A stretch of 64,000 bases of DNA from Ornithodoros turicata (taxonomy: Eukaryota; Arthropoda; Arachnida; Ixodida; Argasidae), in NCBI RefSeq assembly GCF_037126465.1, contig NC_088203.1:83018668-83082667 (forward strand), written 5' to 3'. Positions 34,629-45,219 of this stretch are shown here, in pieces. Positions within the stretch are counted from its first letter, which is position 1; each line of letters opens with the position of its first letter. A program made the translations under genes and the position numbers. The notes under the pieces are model-generated. The model did no database searches. It had not been told where the DNA came from and saw nothing but the letters and a program-made list of their open reading frames with translations.

Positions 34629-34808
34629 TTCTTAGGCAATTTGAGGCTTTGTATGTATTTGTTGTTCCAGCCTCAGAACATCAGTTCTCTCATGTATAGA
34701 AGTAACTCGTTACTTCCAAGTAACGAGAACGCGTTCCTTTTATTTGTGAGTAACGAGTAATGTATTTAGTTCCTTTTTTTGGGTAACGTGTACGGCTCTG
34801 CTTTATAC

Positions 34809-35678
34809 GTACTGATATGTACCGCTTACACCCTTACACCGCTCAACCCTCTCGCCCAGCACGTACCGACTTGCGGAGACTTAAGACGCGTTGGCCAATC
34901 GAAAGACGAAGGGTTCTTGGTCTTGTTACGAAGTGGAACAATTTGTTCGTCGTCTGGCATGGTCTGATACATCATCCTTGTGCATATCATGTACGCTGTG
35001 CGGATCCAACGATCCAAGATCCAGTGTGTCACCCATTTCAATGGGCGCTTGTCAGAGCCTTACCAATGCTGCATAAGTTTGCCGGTCGACTGCCTAAAGG
35101 TAAGAAAGTTATCGTAATATAAATGCTGAAGTAATCTTAATAAATCGCATAGCTTCTGATTGTACTTGTGATGTCGCGTGATACTAGCGAGTTTTCGGAT
35201 AGCGTTTGTTGGAAACGGAAATGCAAAACGTATACGCTATATCGGACGCAACGGGTCTGTCCACACAGTGCTTTATAGAGCAGCGTTTCCGTGACGTAAA
35301 GCTGCTGCCTTGCGTAAATTGCTTGCAGCGCCATTACGGCTATAGCAGTGAAGACTTAGGGAAAAGAATAGAAAATCAAGCACAGAGGCACTTAAGCATG
35401 TTTTGTTGTTCCTAATAAAAATATATGCTTCGCAAGACAACTCCTGCCATGTTCAGAATGCTCACGCAGTTTCTCGTCGGCCGCGAGAACAACGCTGAGC
35501 CGCAAAGCCAACTTAGCTTGTCCCCGCAATTTTCGAGAAATAGCGAAATCGCGCAAAACGCAAAAGCTAGCTGAGTTTACGTTCTCGGCATAGGCGCCTA
35601 CTGCGGGCGGGGGGGGGGGGGGGGGCTGCCCCCCCGGAACATGAACTAGGGGAGGCGCCGCCTCCCCCGGGAAGTCCC
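34809..35678. other. Unassigned sequence
   Basis: No supported gene. A frame at 34817-35100 ends at a donor-like GTAAGA (35101) but shows no known motif. A G17 tract lies at 35609-35625, next to a GC-rich palindromic stretch. Confidence 0.4.
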
Positions 35679-36247
35679 GCTAAAGCGGTAACCGCATACG
35701 ACGAATTCTCGACGGAAAAACGGCCACCGTCACCGTTTTTCCGGTGAGCCGACGCGAGCAATAGGAACTTCACCGATTTCTCGACGACAGCGGTGGACAG
35801 AAAAATTCGGTGAAGAGCGGAAGCGGCCGCTCGACGGCAGCCAATAGGACCGCTCCACGCGCTGTCGTACCACGAGCGGATGTGCCGGACCAGTGGCGGG
35901 CATTTCGGATGCCCGTATGGCTAACCTGGGAAGTGGGAAGGAGGCTGTCGTCCGCTCGCTGCTGTCTGAGGGCGCTTTTGTAGCGCTTGCTCCGAGAATA
36001 TGCATTGACCGCAAGAACTCTTCTGTGTGCCACTATAACTTTTCTATGTGTAGCAAAATATTTATCGGTTAATTTGAAGTCAAAATTTAACACGGAGTAA
36101 TGAAACGCCCGCTAGGACGCCACCGTCCACCGCTGTGGAAATCTGTGCATGCGGTTCATCCCGCCGTTTTTCCGTCGAGTTGTCATGCCGGTGGGGAAGT
36201 TGGCCGTTTTTCCGTCGAGAAATCGTCGTATGCGGTTACCGCTTCAG
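35679..36247. mobile_element. Inverted-repeat element, about 48-bp arms
   Basis: The left arm 35679-35726 (CGCTAAAGCGGTAACCGCAT, then CGACGGAAAAACGGCC) is inverted at 36201-36247 with a few mismatches. The arm motif CCGTTTTTCCGTCGAG is present once more just inside the right arm (about 36163). The interior is GC-rich without a recognised ORF. No clear target duplication. Confidence 0.55.
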
Positions 36248-36477
36248 AGACTGACACCAGCCTTTGGGGCTCGGAGCGCCCGGGTCAAAAGAGCGAAGAG
36301 GCACCAACCCCAAAAATGCATCTTGCAATTTGTAAAATATGTATCCGCCCACCGTACTCATTATCACAGTAGAAGGTGAGGCGAAGAAACATAGAGGATG
36401 CCACAACACATTGCCTGAATTTCGCCCAAAGCAATCAGATCAATGAAACGAAAGCAGTCGAAAAGGTACCTGCAGCT

Positions 36478-36548
36478 GCCAGTAAGGTGCAACGGTAGAA
36501 TCTTCGGAACGCATATCCGTTGGGAGCGGGTTCAACTCCCGCTGGTCC
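36478..36548 (+). tRNA. tRNA-like sequence, cysteine-type loop, probably a pseudogene or SINE head
   Basis: A perfect T arm GCGGG-TTCAACT-CCCGC lies at 36526-36542. An anticodon-arm-like CGGA/TCCG stem encloses loop ACGCATA, which would give anticodon GCA. Position 33 is C rather than the near-invariant T, and the acceptor stem pairs only in part (CCAG with CTGG). A working tRNA is therefore unlikely. It may be the head of an old SINE. Confidence 0.4.
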
Positions 36549-38097
36549 ATTTCATTGACCATATTCATAATATTGCGCGCATTTCGGGTCAAACACCGAG
36601 GATTCAATGCATTTTGTTCCTTTTGCACTCAGTTTTCAAAGGCGTAATGCCTTCAGTTGTGCACATGTTCACTGTTTACGTTCTCTCTGTTTTTTCTTTT
36701 CTTTTGTTTTTTTTGTCCTTCCTTCCTCTTATTTCTATACGAGTTCTGCATACATCATAAGATCCCGCCAGAGTGTGTGATTTTTCAGCTTTAGTTTTGT
36801 GTTCTCCATTTTTCTTTTCCTTTTCTTTCCTTCTTTTTGTCTTCTGTTGCTTTCTTTTTTCTTTGCCTTTTTTGCTTTCCCCCTTTCACTTTTTTTTTTG
36901 GAATAACACGCCGACATCCATCTGGCTTACCTTCTTTTTTTTTTTAAATAAAATTTATCCCCCCCCCCCCCCCCCAGAGTACTTATTTCGCGGTGCGCCC
37001 TTGCCCCCCCCTGGGAAAAAGAAAACTCTCCGCCTCTCGTTCTCGGCACGCGCAGTGGTGATAACCCTATTTTTCACGCACGCAAAGGTCCTGAGCCAGG
37101 TATTCTAAAACTCCCTACAGCGTCAAAGATTGTTCATGTTGACGTGCATCAGAGGTGGCGTCACTGAATGCTTGTAAACCTAGTTTACCCTTCGCAAGTT
37201 TCAGTATCTGAACTATACTGTTGAGACGGGCTTGTTGTTTCACGAACACTTTCAAGTCAATAGTTAACCAAACAACAATTGTTCCGTCGTGCATTGCACG
37301 CGGTACGCGACGCAAATTATCACAAAACGTAGCTTGACGTCACCGGCCATTAATGTGTCTTAGGGAACGAAATAGGGACACGTACAGGGGTACCCTCTGG
37401 ATATTGTGGATTCCTCTCCCTGCCTGGTTACGCCTCACAATACACGATGTATTCGGTACTTTTTGCTTTGCCCGGACTAATTTCGTGCAGCATGTGGTTA
37501 ACGCAACGTCGGAAATCTATGTCGCGGAAGGCTCTATCAGTTTGCTTTTTGCTTCTAGATGTCCACCAACAAGGACATACGCGGAGTCGTGAGGGGAACA
37601 TGCTTGTGTCTGTTTGGAGTTTTACCGGAATGACAGCGGCAGCTCACTCATGCCTGGATGGTGTTTGTTTTGTCGGCACTCTCTCGCTATGCATGCGGCG
37701 TGCAAGCTGTGTCTCGCCCTCGTGTTTTCGTACATGCTTTTATAGGAAATCCACCGCGAAGTTTTGACAATAAAGTGTAATACGTATGTATACTTACGTT
37801 CATTTTGTGTTCGTCATTGCCTTGCCGCAGATGTAAGAAGTTGTTCTGGAATCATTGTCTAACAGGTTCTCTATCATACTGCTATACAAAAGTCATGTGG
37901 ATACCTATATAGGTATATAGGTTTTATTAGAATTTTAGCAATGACGAATTTCGTGAATTTACGAACGTGTAACTTGTCATTGACGGGGCGGCACATGCGC
38001 AGTCGAGCTGCAGCTCAATTCCTCAGTTCAGAAAGCCTGAATAAGTACGCAGATAAATATAACGACAGTGTCGTTGTTTTCACTGCTCAAGCTCTTT
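36549..38097. other. Unassigned, pyrimidine-rich sequence
   Basis: There is a long T/C-rich block at 36690-36960 ending in a C17 tract (36959-36975). The frames across it are low-complexity artefacts. No gene recognised to 38097. Confidence 0.5.
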
Positions 38098-38216
38098 AGG
38101 CGGCATCTAACAATGCTCCCCGCAAGAGGCGACGCTATACGGTGGCTATACGCTATACATCGCCTCGGTGGCTGTTGACGAGCCTGCTGCAGGGAGCGCT
38201 GTTGGATGCCGCCTAC
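38098..38216. mobile_element. Small inverted-repeat element
   Basis: GGCGGCATCTAACAATGCTC at the left is inverted as GAGCGCTGTTGGATGCCGCC at the right, around a 70-bp interior with repeated GCTATAC words. It is MITE-like in size; no target duplication was established. Confidence 0.5.
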
Positions 38217-38474
38217 GCAAGTGTTACATGTGAACGCTAGCAGCATCCTGTAACGCCTATCCTATCGGTCTAAGCTGCCGCATGCTATAAGCCCCACATA
38301 ATATCACTTAGTCTAAGTGCAACCAAGTACCAATCTGTACAGGCGGCGCGTGATGCCTTTTATATTAGCAGCACAATATTGCAAAAAAAAAGTGCTGCTT
38401 ATTAAGCGTTTTCGTCTAAGAGTGTATACAGCTGTCACGGACGGACTAAGATGTTGATGGGCTCTACAAACCTG

Positions 38475-38827
38475 CACCCTTAAAACAGAACTTCACCACA
38501 TAACACGCTGAAGGACAACAATCGCACAGAATGATATAGCTATCACTCCTGATTTGTGGAAAGCGTGGGGGTACGCCTTTTTGTGACAAATAGCGCAACA
38601 ACATAAGCGCCACAACGTAGTGATAGAACTGCTTGCCGTAGTCGGCCAACGCTTAGGTGGGCAACGTGACGACTATCGCGGGGGAGGGGGGGGATCGTGC
38701 GTCCTGGGCCGACTTCACAAAAAGGCGCACGTCTCTCGTTCTGAAACAATTAGAAGAGAGAATGATGTCATTCGGAATAATGGTTGGCTAGGAGCGTGTT
38801 ACGCCGTGAAGTTCTGTTCAAAGAGTG
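38475..38827. mobile_element. MITE of the CACTCTTA family, split by a SINE scrap
   Basis: The left end CACCCTTAAAACAGAACTTC and, inverted, the right end CACTCTTTGAACAGAACTTC match the element at 58588-58836. A TA follows at 38828. The interior is interrupted by the 3' part of a SINE (38655-38713). Confidence 0.65.
38655..38713 (-). mobile_element. SINE fragment
   Basis: GTGCGTCCTGGGCCGACTTC and the preceding GACGACTATCG match the 3' portion of the main SINE family. The tRNA-like head is missing. Confidence 0.6.
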
Positions 38828-39594
38828 TACCGTTATAATGTTGATGTCTATACCACAATGCGCACGTCTATCAAATATCGATATTTCTAAAACATCGATG
38901 ATGTCGGTTCGGAAAAAAAAAAAAATCGATCTTTCCACGTCTCCTATGTGCCTCTGTCAGGCGTTCCCGCCGGTATTTTCATCACATGGGTGGGAGCGGA
39001 GCGAACATTCATTGCTCTCGACGGCTAGAATGTCGTTGTGTTTCTTTCTAGTTCTTCGTGTCGCCCAAGCTCAGGCTTTTACATCGATGGATGTCGTCCA
39101 TCAGCTCGCCTGCCTATATGTCATTTTGTGCGAAATGTTGCCTTTTTTAAAGTAATGCTACTTAGAGCCCCACTCACGATCAATAGGTCGTGAGATAGAT
39201 AGATAGAGATAGAGAAAGAATAGATAGAGCCCCACAATCAATACTTCCATTGCGTGTGGGGAAGCAGCGGAGGAATGCACTTGCGAGGAACGTAGGATGC
39301 TAGCGCAGCCTTCCGACGGAGTTGAGCACTGGCACTGCTTTGTAGACCTGTGCGCCGATGGCAGGATGGCAGTGCCAGTGCGACCTGCGGCGTCGGCGGA
39401 CAAACAGAAGTCAACGACAGTACGCTAGTAGCACTGTCCAACCACGTAGTGATAAGCAAAATCGCAGAATAATGGTATTGTCAAGTTTTGTTTAGGTTAA
39501 GTGACAACAATTGAATAGCTTTTTCTTTTTTTTAATCTAGAGAGAATGGTTCATAACCCCTTCTGTAACCGCTTCACCCGCGGGCGGCGGACGC
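38828..39594. other. Unassigned sequence
   Basis: A (GATA)n-type microsatellite lies at about 39192-39230. A TATCGAT-containing patch at 38874-38935 resembles that at 29.3 kb. No gene recognised. Confidence 0.4.
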
Positions 39595-39642
39595 TTTTGT
39601 ATTACGAATTGTGCCATATATGGCACAATTCGTAATACAAAA
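39595..39642. repeat. Perfect 48-bp palindrome
   Basis: TTTTGTATTACGAATTGTGC plus CATA at 39595-39618 is followed without a spacer by its exact reverse complement. Confidence 0.9.
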
Positions 39643-40187
39643 CCTATATTAGACTGCTAATATTTTGACGGGTTATTGGAAGAGCAAGCGCTATTTGACT
39701 CACAGTTTGAGTGGGAGAAGCCATCGGAACAAACAACTAGAGCTGTACATGAGAAATAACCATATTCTTTGGTCCCCAAGATGCAAACAAATGAGGCATG
39801 TGAAGGGAAAGACGTGGTGATGGTGATCTTGATGTGACAAAGAAAAAAACAAGCGAGGAGAGGGAAGGGGAAAGACGTGCATTTTACGACTTTCCGCTAC
39901 ATCTTCGAGGCGAGTTCTTCCGAGTCTCGCAGTTATCAAAGATAAAGGCTCGCGGGCTTGGCCAGTGCTCTTTGCGCACGCATTGCATCCTGGGCGCTTG
40001 CTGTGATCCTTCACATTTCGCTTTAGCTGACCTTGACACGTCGTGGACAATGGACTGGTAGGGGAGAAATCGGAACAGTTTGGAGGTCACGCGTTTCTTT
40101 CGTATTAATAAACTCCCACAGTTCAATGCGGCGCTAAGCACTCTGGGATTTTCTGAACTCGTCTATTGAAAGCACTCGTCCGCTAGG

Positions 40188-40436
40188 TGGTGGGGTGGGG
40201 TGGTGGGTGGTGCTTCTGAAAGAGCTCGTCGTTCTCGGCCTCACAGAGGTGGGAAACGTCACGACTATCGCTCTGGGGGAATGTGCGTCCTGGGCCGACT
40301 TCTAAGGGAACTGTGCCGACATATGTCCTACAGCGTCTGAGGGAAACCAAGGAAAAACTCCAGACAGCACAGCCGGCACCGGGATTCGAATCCGGGTACC
40401 TCCCAGTCTCGACGTGACCAGAGCCAGCATACCACT
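40188..40436 (-). mobile_element. tRNA-derived SINE
   Basis: The minus-strand B box CGGATTCGAATCCCGG lies at about 40378-40394. The body follows (GTTTTTCCTTGGTTTCCCTC, AAGTCGGCCCAGGACGCAC), with a (CAC)n tail corresponding to the GGT repeats at 40190-40220. It abuts the MITE that starts at 40438. Confidence 0.75.
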
Positions 40437-40437
40437 A

Positions 40438-40766
40438 CACTCTTAGAAAAAAGGGTGGAGTAGTTACACCTTTTAGGAGGTAATAATTGTCGCATATGTT
40501 GTGCCTAAAAGGTTGCAAAGTTCTACCTGCTACTTCACTCTCAAAGCAGAACTTCACCGCATAGCATGTTGTCCGCCAACCATCGCCACGAATGACATGG
40601 TTACCGCTTCTGATTCGGCGAGCGAGGGAGGCGTACTCCTCTCTGTAGCAACTTGGATATAGATAATTGTTTTTACCAACCTTTTACACCCTTCATCAGA
40701 AGCTGCGTTGACCTAGGTGGTAACTATGAAAGTTACTACCTATTCACACCTTTTTTCCTTAGAGTG
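40438..40766. mobile_element. MITE, TA target, CACTCTTAG ends, with a nested half-MITE
   Basis: The left end CACTCTTAGAAAAAAGGGTG and, inverted, the right end CACTCTAAGGAAAAAAGGTG are flanked by TA at 40436 and 40767. Inside, 40541-40640 carries one arm only of the related 58588-type family (CAGAACTTCACCGCATAGCA). The nested piece lacks its second arm. Confidence 0.7.
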
Positions 40767-40768
40767 TA

Positions 40769-43084
40769 GCATACAGCAACTAACCACTCGCTCGCTAGGG
40801 GTGCTCGTTGTCAGTATGCTTCAAGTATGCTTGTAGCGAATCGCTATAGAGGGACGACACGACAAGTGCGGCAGAGGAACAGAAACTGATTTGCAACTTT
40901 TGATGTCACGCGCCACGGTACACATAGCGGTTGGCGCTCGTAGTCTTCAGCGCCGTCTGCTTTCGCAGAACAGCGCCCCCCCCCCCCCCCCATCGTTCGA
41001 GAGAAGATGACGATGTGTGGAAACTGCTGTACGAGTGGGGGACCGAGCCCAAGGAACAGTTTTGCGCTGAGCAACTGGTGCGTCGAGGGTAGAAACCTGA
41101 AGAAACCTGTGGTGGTCCGCCGCAAAACACAGAAGCCGGGAGAGTCGTCGTTTTGGGACGCACCACATGCTCTTCTTTGCAAGTCAGTCTTGCATGGTAG
41201 CTGCCGTTCCATGGTAGGGCAGCTGCCACTCTCTGCTCTTTCAAAAGTTCAAGAGGCCGTCAGTTTCGTCTAGCTTTGACAGAGTAGGTGGTCAGAACCG
41301 GTATTTTAGATTGTCTTTCCGCAAGGTCGCCTACTAACACTCAATGAAAAATCAGACGTCCGATACGTTCCATTTGCACAAGGCGTGCATTTCTCATTGA
41401 GTGAATGGGGATACTGCAGAAAAGCTGTTTCAGTGGAGACAAAGAAATTATTTAAGGATACCAATGGGGAACAATAAAAAACCACCGATCCAATTTGAGT
41501 TTATGTGAGAAAACTGGACTTTTCCAACCCTCTATTGTGGGTACACTGTAGGGTATAGTGGAGGCGCTTTGGAAGCTTTGTGCTGTGCAGTGAGGACCAA
41601 CCCAAAAATGCATCAAAAGAACTATTCTGTAAAAACTTATGTTCAGTTTGATAAAGCATTATGAAAAAATGTGGGAAACTATTGATGGCAATGAATCAGC
41701 ATGGATCGGGCCCTCTTGTTCTGGGAGTGATTTGAGGGAGTGCTGAAAGACCACTTTACTGTTTAAGAACAAGAGGCGCCATCTGAGCATGGCGGGGTTG
41801 ATGTGGCCGCTGAACGCAGCCGTGGGAATGCTTTCCGCAAGTGCGACATCGGCTGTGTTGCACTGCTACACCGCTCTCGACTATCTCTTTCCACAATACC
41901 CGAAATAATTTAGAGCTCTGAAGGAATGAGACAAGTGTTGCTACAAGACGAAGTTGTTTATGAACGGTATACAACATGACGATCCCTTTGCACTGCACAT
42001 TGACAATTAGACAGCCCGGCCACAAAACATGCCGCCGATCACAATCGCATTGTAGTTTATCTAATATTTTCGCCGATCCAGTTCACTGCTGATGCTGTGC
42101 AAGCGTACGAGTCACTGGAAGCACACAATTACTTCGCCTTATAGGCGAGCTGTTTGATCGGGGTGTTTCTGAAAACAGCGCCGATTTGCTACCGTGCACC
42201 GATTCATGTTAGCGTCGTTCATTTGTACACAGGTATCGTGAGAGAATCTCACAAAGGCGATCTCAGGGAATCTTTCCGTCTCACTGATCAAAACGATTCC
42301 AACACACAAAAACGATTCACAATCAAACGATTTCTTCGTTTTGCGTTGCGCGGAAACTGATGAAAACTGATTTCGTCACCCTTTCCACATCGAGTTGTGT
42401 ACCCGAAGGATACACGGCTTTGCGGCATGCACACTTTGCGTGAAAACGATCACTCCAATCACTCCAATTGATTGTTTTGCCCACACCAAGCAGACGATAT
42501 GCTGACTGCAGCGCCGCCGCAAGCCGTGACGTCACGCGCGCAAATTGGTACGTAGGGTCCTAAGCCTTTTTTACAATTAGACATATTCACCTGGAAGTTC
42601 AACATACTTTGCACATCGTACCTGAAGCTTCGTGGGATAATATATGAGTGGAATGACGATGGAAAAGATGAGGCATACACAGACGCACACACACATGACT
42701 CACGCAAATGAGATATCACATACGCGGGTGCGTCTAACTGATGGGGATAGTATAGTTCATCCGGTCGGCCACCGGATATGTATAGACGACCCTCTGTTTA
42801 CAAACATGTGGCGCCACAAGAAGACCGGTTCGAAGTTATATTTTGCTGTGGTGGGCAAGAAGCGGGAAAAAGGCGTCGGCTGATAGGTTGACAAAGCTGA
42901 TAATGCCCCCCAGCATGCTTTGCGCGGCGGCGAAACGTAACCGATGACGTAGGGGCTCAGGTCGTATAGTGCTGTGAAGATCACATCTCCGCATTTATGC
43001 CAAAAGCTCTGAGGTGGGGTGAGGTGATTCTAGGGGGAGCGATCACATCGCAATTTACATAACATATAACCGTTATCCCCCGGT
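40769..43084. other. Unassigned sequence
   Basis: A C16 tract lies at 40976-40991. Frames at 40844-41244 (minus), 41007-41273 (plus) and 41756-42025 (minus) lack recognisable motifs. No gene supported. Confidence 0.4.
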
Positions 43085-43600
43085 ATCTGGCTACAGAATG
43101 GTGAGGATAACAGACTGGCGCGATTTCCAGACAGCCTGTGCGGAACACGCTGAAGCTTTACGTTCGGTAAACGACGTAAGCTGATTGTTCGCTCTTTGGC
43201 GCTCTCTACCAAGTCAGTCCGCTTGATCCCTGGTCACCTAGGCACTAACCCCCGTGTGGAACAGCTCTGAGCTCTCCGGCGACGGGCAGAGCGTAGAGCT
43301 AGGCGGACTGGCGACATTCATGACATCCAGGAAGCAAGACGCGCCAACAAACAGGTACAGAAGGCACTCCGGGACATTGACCGTCAGCGTTGGTGCCAAT
43401 TTTGCATGACACTGTCCCCATTTGCGAACCCTGCCCGGATCTGGAGAATTGCACGTAGCCTGAAGGAAACTCATCCAGTTAGGAATCCTTTATGAGCCTT
43501 GGCATTATTCACGTCCTCTTCGGAGAAGCTGGTTGCCTCGGAATTTTGTCGTCTGATTACGAGAGCTGCGGGCGTATGTCGTTGCGCTGTGTACGAGGCC
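43085..43600 (+). pseudogene. LINE ORF2 linker fragment (between endonuclease and RT)
   Basis: One frame at about 43285-43492 reads RAERRARRTGDIHDIQEARR, then a coiled stretch, then QRWCQFCMTLSPFANPARIW and RIARSL. This pattern (basic coiled-coil followed by W-x2-FC-x4-P...IW) is the linker between the endonuclease and RT domains of I-group LINEs. The stretch before it (43085-43280) is degraded endonuclease-to-linker sequence; the stretch after (SEKLVASEFCRLIT) fits the start of the RT approach. Both neighbouring domains are missing. It may be the separated 5' part of the LINE at 55.5-58.2 kb. Confidence 0.6.
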
Positions 43601-43812
43601 GGCACAGCTTGCTTGACGTCTACCCTCAATACCATTACCATCAATACGAAGACGAAGACGATGACGATGACAAAGTGCATCGTTCCGACGTCGTCGCCGT
43701 CGTCTTGAGAAAATGATTCACGATGCTGTGGAGTCCGCTGTCGTCAAGCTATAAGAGGACATTTGCTCTCTCAACTCCCTGCTTGCTTCTCTAACTGCTG
43801 CCCTCCAGGACA

Positions 43813-44112
43813 GTGTCCTCAGTGGCGCGGGTTGCTTCTGCTGCTCGTGGTCCTGGCGGCTCGGTGTCAGCCGAGGCAACTCCGCCTCTAGGTTGTACGC
43901 CCATTCTTGCTCACCCCCCGTGTGACTGCCAGGATTCTGAAATGGATTCCGAAATAGATTCCGTACGTTCCTTGCCCAAGCGTGGCGCCTCCACTGCTGC
44001 TTCAGGATCGGGCTCCCCTCAAGGCAAGCGCAATAAGAAAGGTTGTAAACAGCAAGTGAGTAGTGACGTCCTTGCCACCGCCGTTGCTGAATCCATACTC
44101 GCTGATGGATAG
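43813..44112 (+). pseudogene. Probable ORF1 C-terminus of the 44-kb LINE
   Basis: A 99-residue frame rich in S, A, K and P (LPKRGASTAASGSGSPQGK) ends TAG at 44112, overlapping the start of the endonuclease ORF by 8 bases. Position and composition fit the end of a LINE ORF1, but there is no zinc knuckle in what is left and nothing upstream is convincing. A degraded coiled-coil-like stretch lies at 43710-43810 in other frames. Confidence 0.35.
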
Positions 44113-45097
44113 CCTTCGCATACTCCAATGGAACTGCTACTCTGTACTCAACGGCCTTAATGCAGACCTCAACACACTAGTTTCCTCTGGTTCTCCAGAT
44201 GTTATTTTACTTCAAGAGACTTGGCTTTCTGGTTTTCGGTCTTTTTCTCTTTCCGGTTTTCATGCGTACCGCTTAAACCGACCAGCTGCCTGCGGTGGTG
44301 ACCTGCTGACACTTGTTTCCACATCCCTCATTCACTCTTCCTCTGTTTTCTATGGGCAGTCATCTCTGGTCTGCGAAGTGCTCGGCGTTCGCCTTGCCTC
44401 GCCGTCCCTGAATATCTCTATCATCAACGTCTATGGTCCTGGTGGCTTTCTCTCCGCTGGGCCCGTGGATGCTGCCGTGGCCAAGGCTTCTGGTGATGTT
44501 TTAGTAGCCGGGGATTTCAACTCCCACCATGTCCAGTGGGGCAAAAAGACTGACTCGCGAGGCCGGGACTTGTGGGCTTAGATTTGCCAGCGAAACCTTT
44601 CTGTTGCTAATGATGGATCGTCTACGTTTCTCCGAGGGACTGCGCGCTCTGCGATCGACCTGACCTTGTGTTCTCCCCGGATCCAGCTGTCTTCGTGGAG
44701 GGCCATCGATTCGTCCACCAACAGCGATCACGTACCCATTTATTTCGAGCTCCTGTCTCCTGTCCTCCGCACTGTCTCTATGTGGTCCCACTGTAACCGC
44801 TCTCTGCAAGGGAAGAAACTTGCTTCATTGTTGGCTGGAAGCGACGATCTCCCTCCTCTGGATAGGGCAATCTCGTCTCTTTCCTCTCTCTATCAATCTC
44901 TGCAGCAGTCCTCTTTTAGGGTGGAGAAACGTACTTCCTCAAGCTGTGCTCCTTGGAGGACCGGTGACTGCACAAGAGCCTACAGACGCCGCAAGGCAGC
45001 CTGGAAACAAGTGCTCGATAACACATGTTACGCGAAGTGGACATATTTCCAGCGTCTCAAGGCTCTTTATAAACGCACTATAGACTCTTTTCATCTG
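44105..45097 (+). pseudogene. LINE ORF2, first half: APE-type endonuclease and linker
   Basis: This is the endonuclease that nicks target DNA for target-primed reverse transcription. ATG at 44105 starts MDSLRILQWN, which supplies the metal-binding N. QETW (E), GDFNSHH (D and N), SAIDLTLCS and NSDHVPI (final D and H) complete the exonuclease/endonuclease/phosphatase motif set. The frame is broken by one TAG at 44579, after which it continues to a linker with RAYRRRKAAWKQVL. The insertion of an LTR element cuts the gene at 45098. The companion RT half resumes at 46972 in a different frame, with perhaps 50 linker residues unaccounted for. Confidence 0.85.
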
Positions 45098-45143
45098 ACG
45101 TCACTGTCGCAGACGGCATAGCCTTTCCCCCTGCTTGTGGCAG

Positions 45144-45219
45144 CCATACTTTTGTGCATGGCGCGTGCACGCTACCAGCTTTAACTGTGGTGCGAGCGCG
45201 TGCGAAAACAAAAGTATGG
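45144..45219. repeat. Palindrome within the LTR
   Basis: CCATACTTTTGT and GCGCGTGC at the left are matched in reverse complement (GCGCGTGC, ACAAAAGTATGG) at the right. It lies close to the LTR's 3' end, so the transcript could form a hairpin. Confidence 0.75.

Larger units (their letters stand above)
29920..34800. mobile_element. 4.9-kb hAT-type element with GTAAC and GATCC arrays, host of nested insertions
   Basis: The ends CAGAGCTGTACGTAACGC (left) and, inverted, CAGAGCCGTACACGTTACCC (right) are flanked by CTTTATGC (29912-29919) and CTTTATAC (34801-34808), a 7-of-8 match. GTAAC/GTTAC words fill 29930-30060 and 34690-34795. Inside these lie GATCC-type arrays at 30266-30360 and 34063-34222. 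Three intact smaller elements with their own target duplications are nested inside (30609-31421, 31452-31920, 32017-32807). No transposase is visible, so it is non-autonomous. Confidence 0.65.

Noticed and set aside
34817..35122. Second possible host exon ending at GTAAGA
   Set aside because: The frame has no coding-like bias or motif, and competing frames on both strands are equally open.
36773..37108. 111-residue open frame rich in F, L and P
   Set aside because: It is a translation of a pyrimidine-rich tract and a C17 run; low complexity, not a protein.
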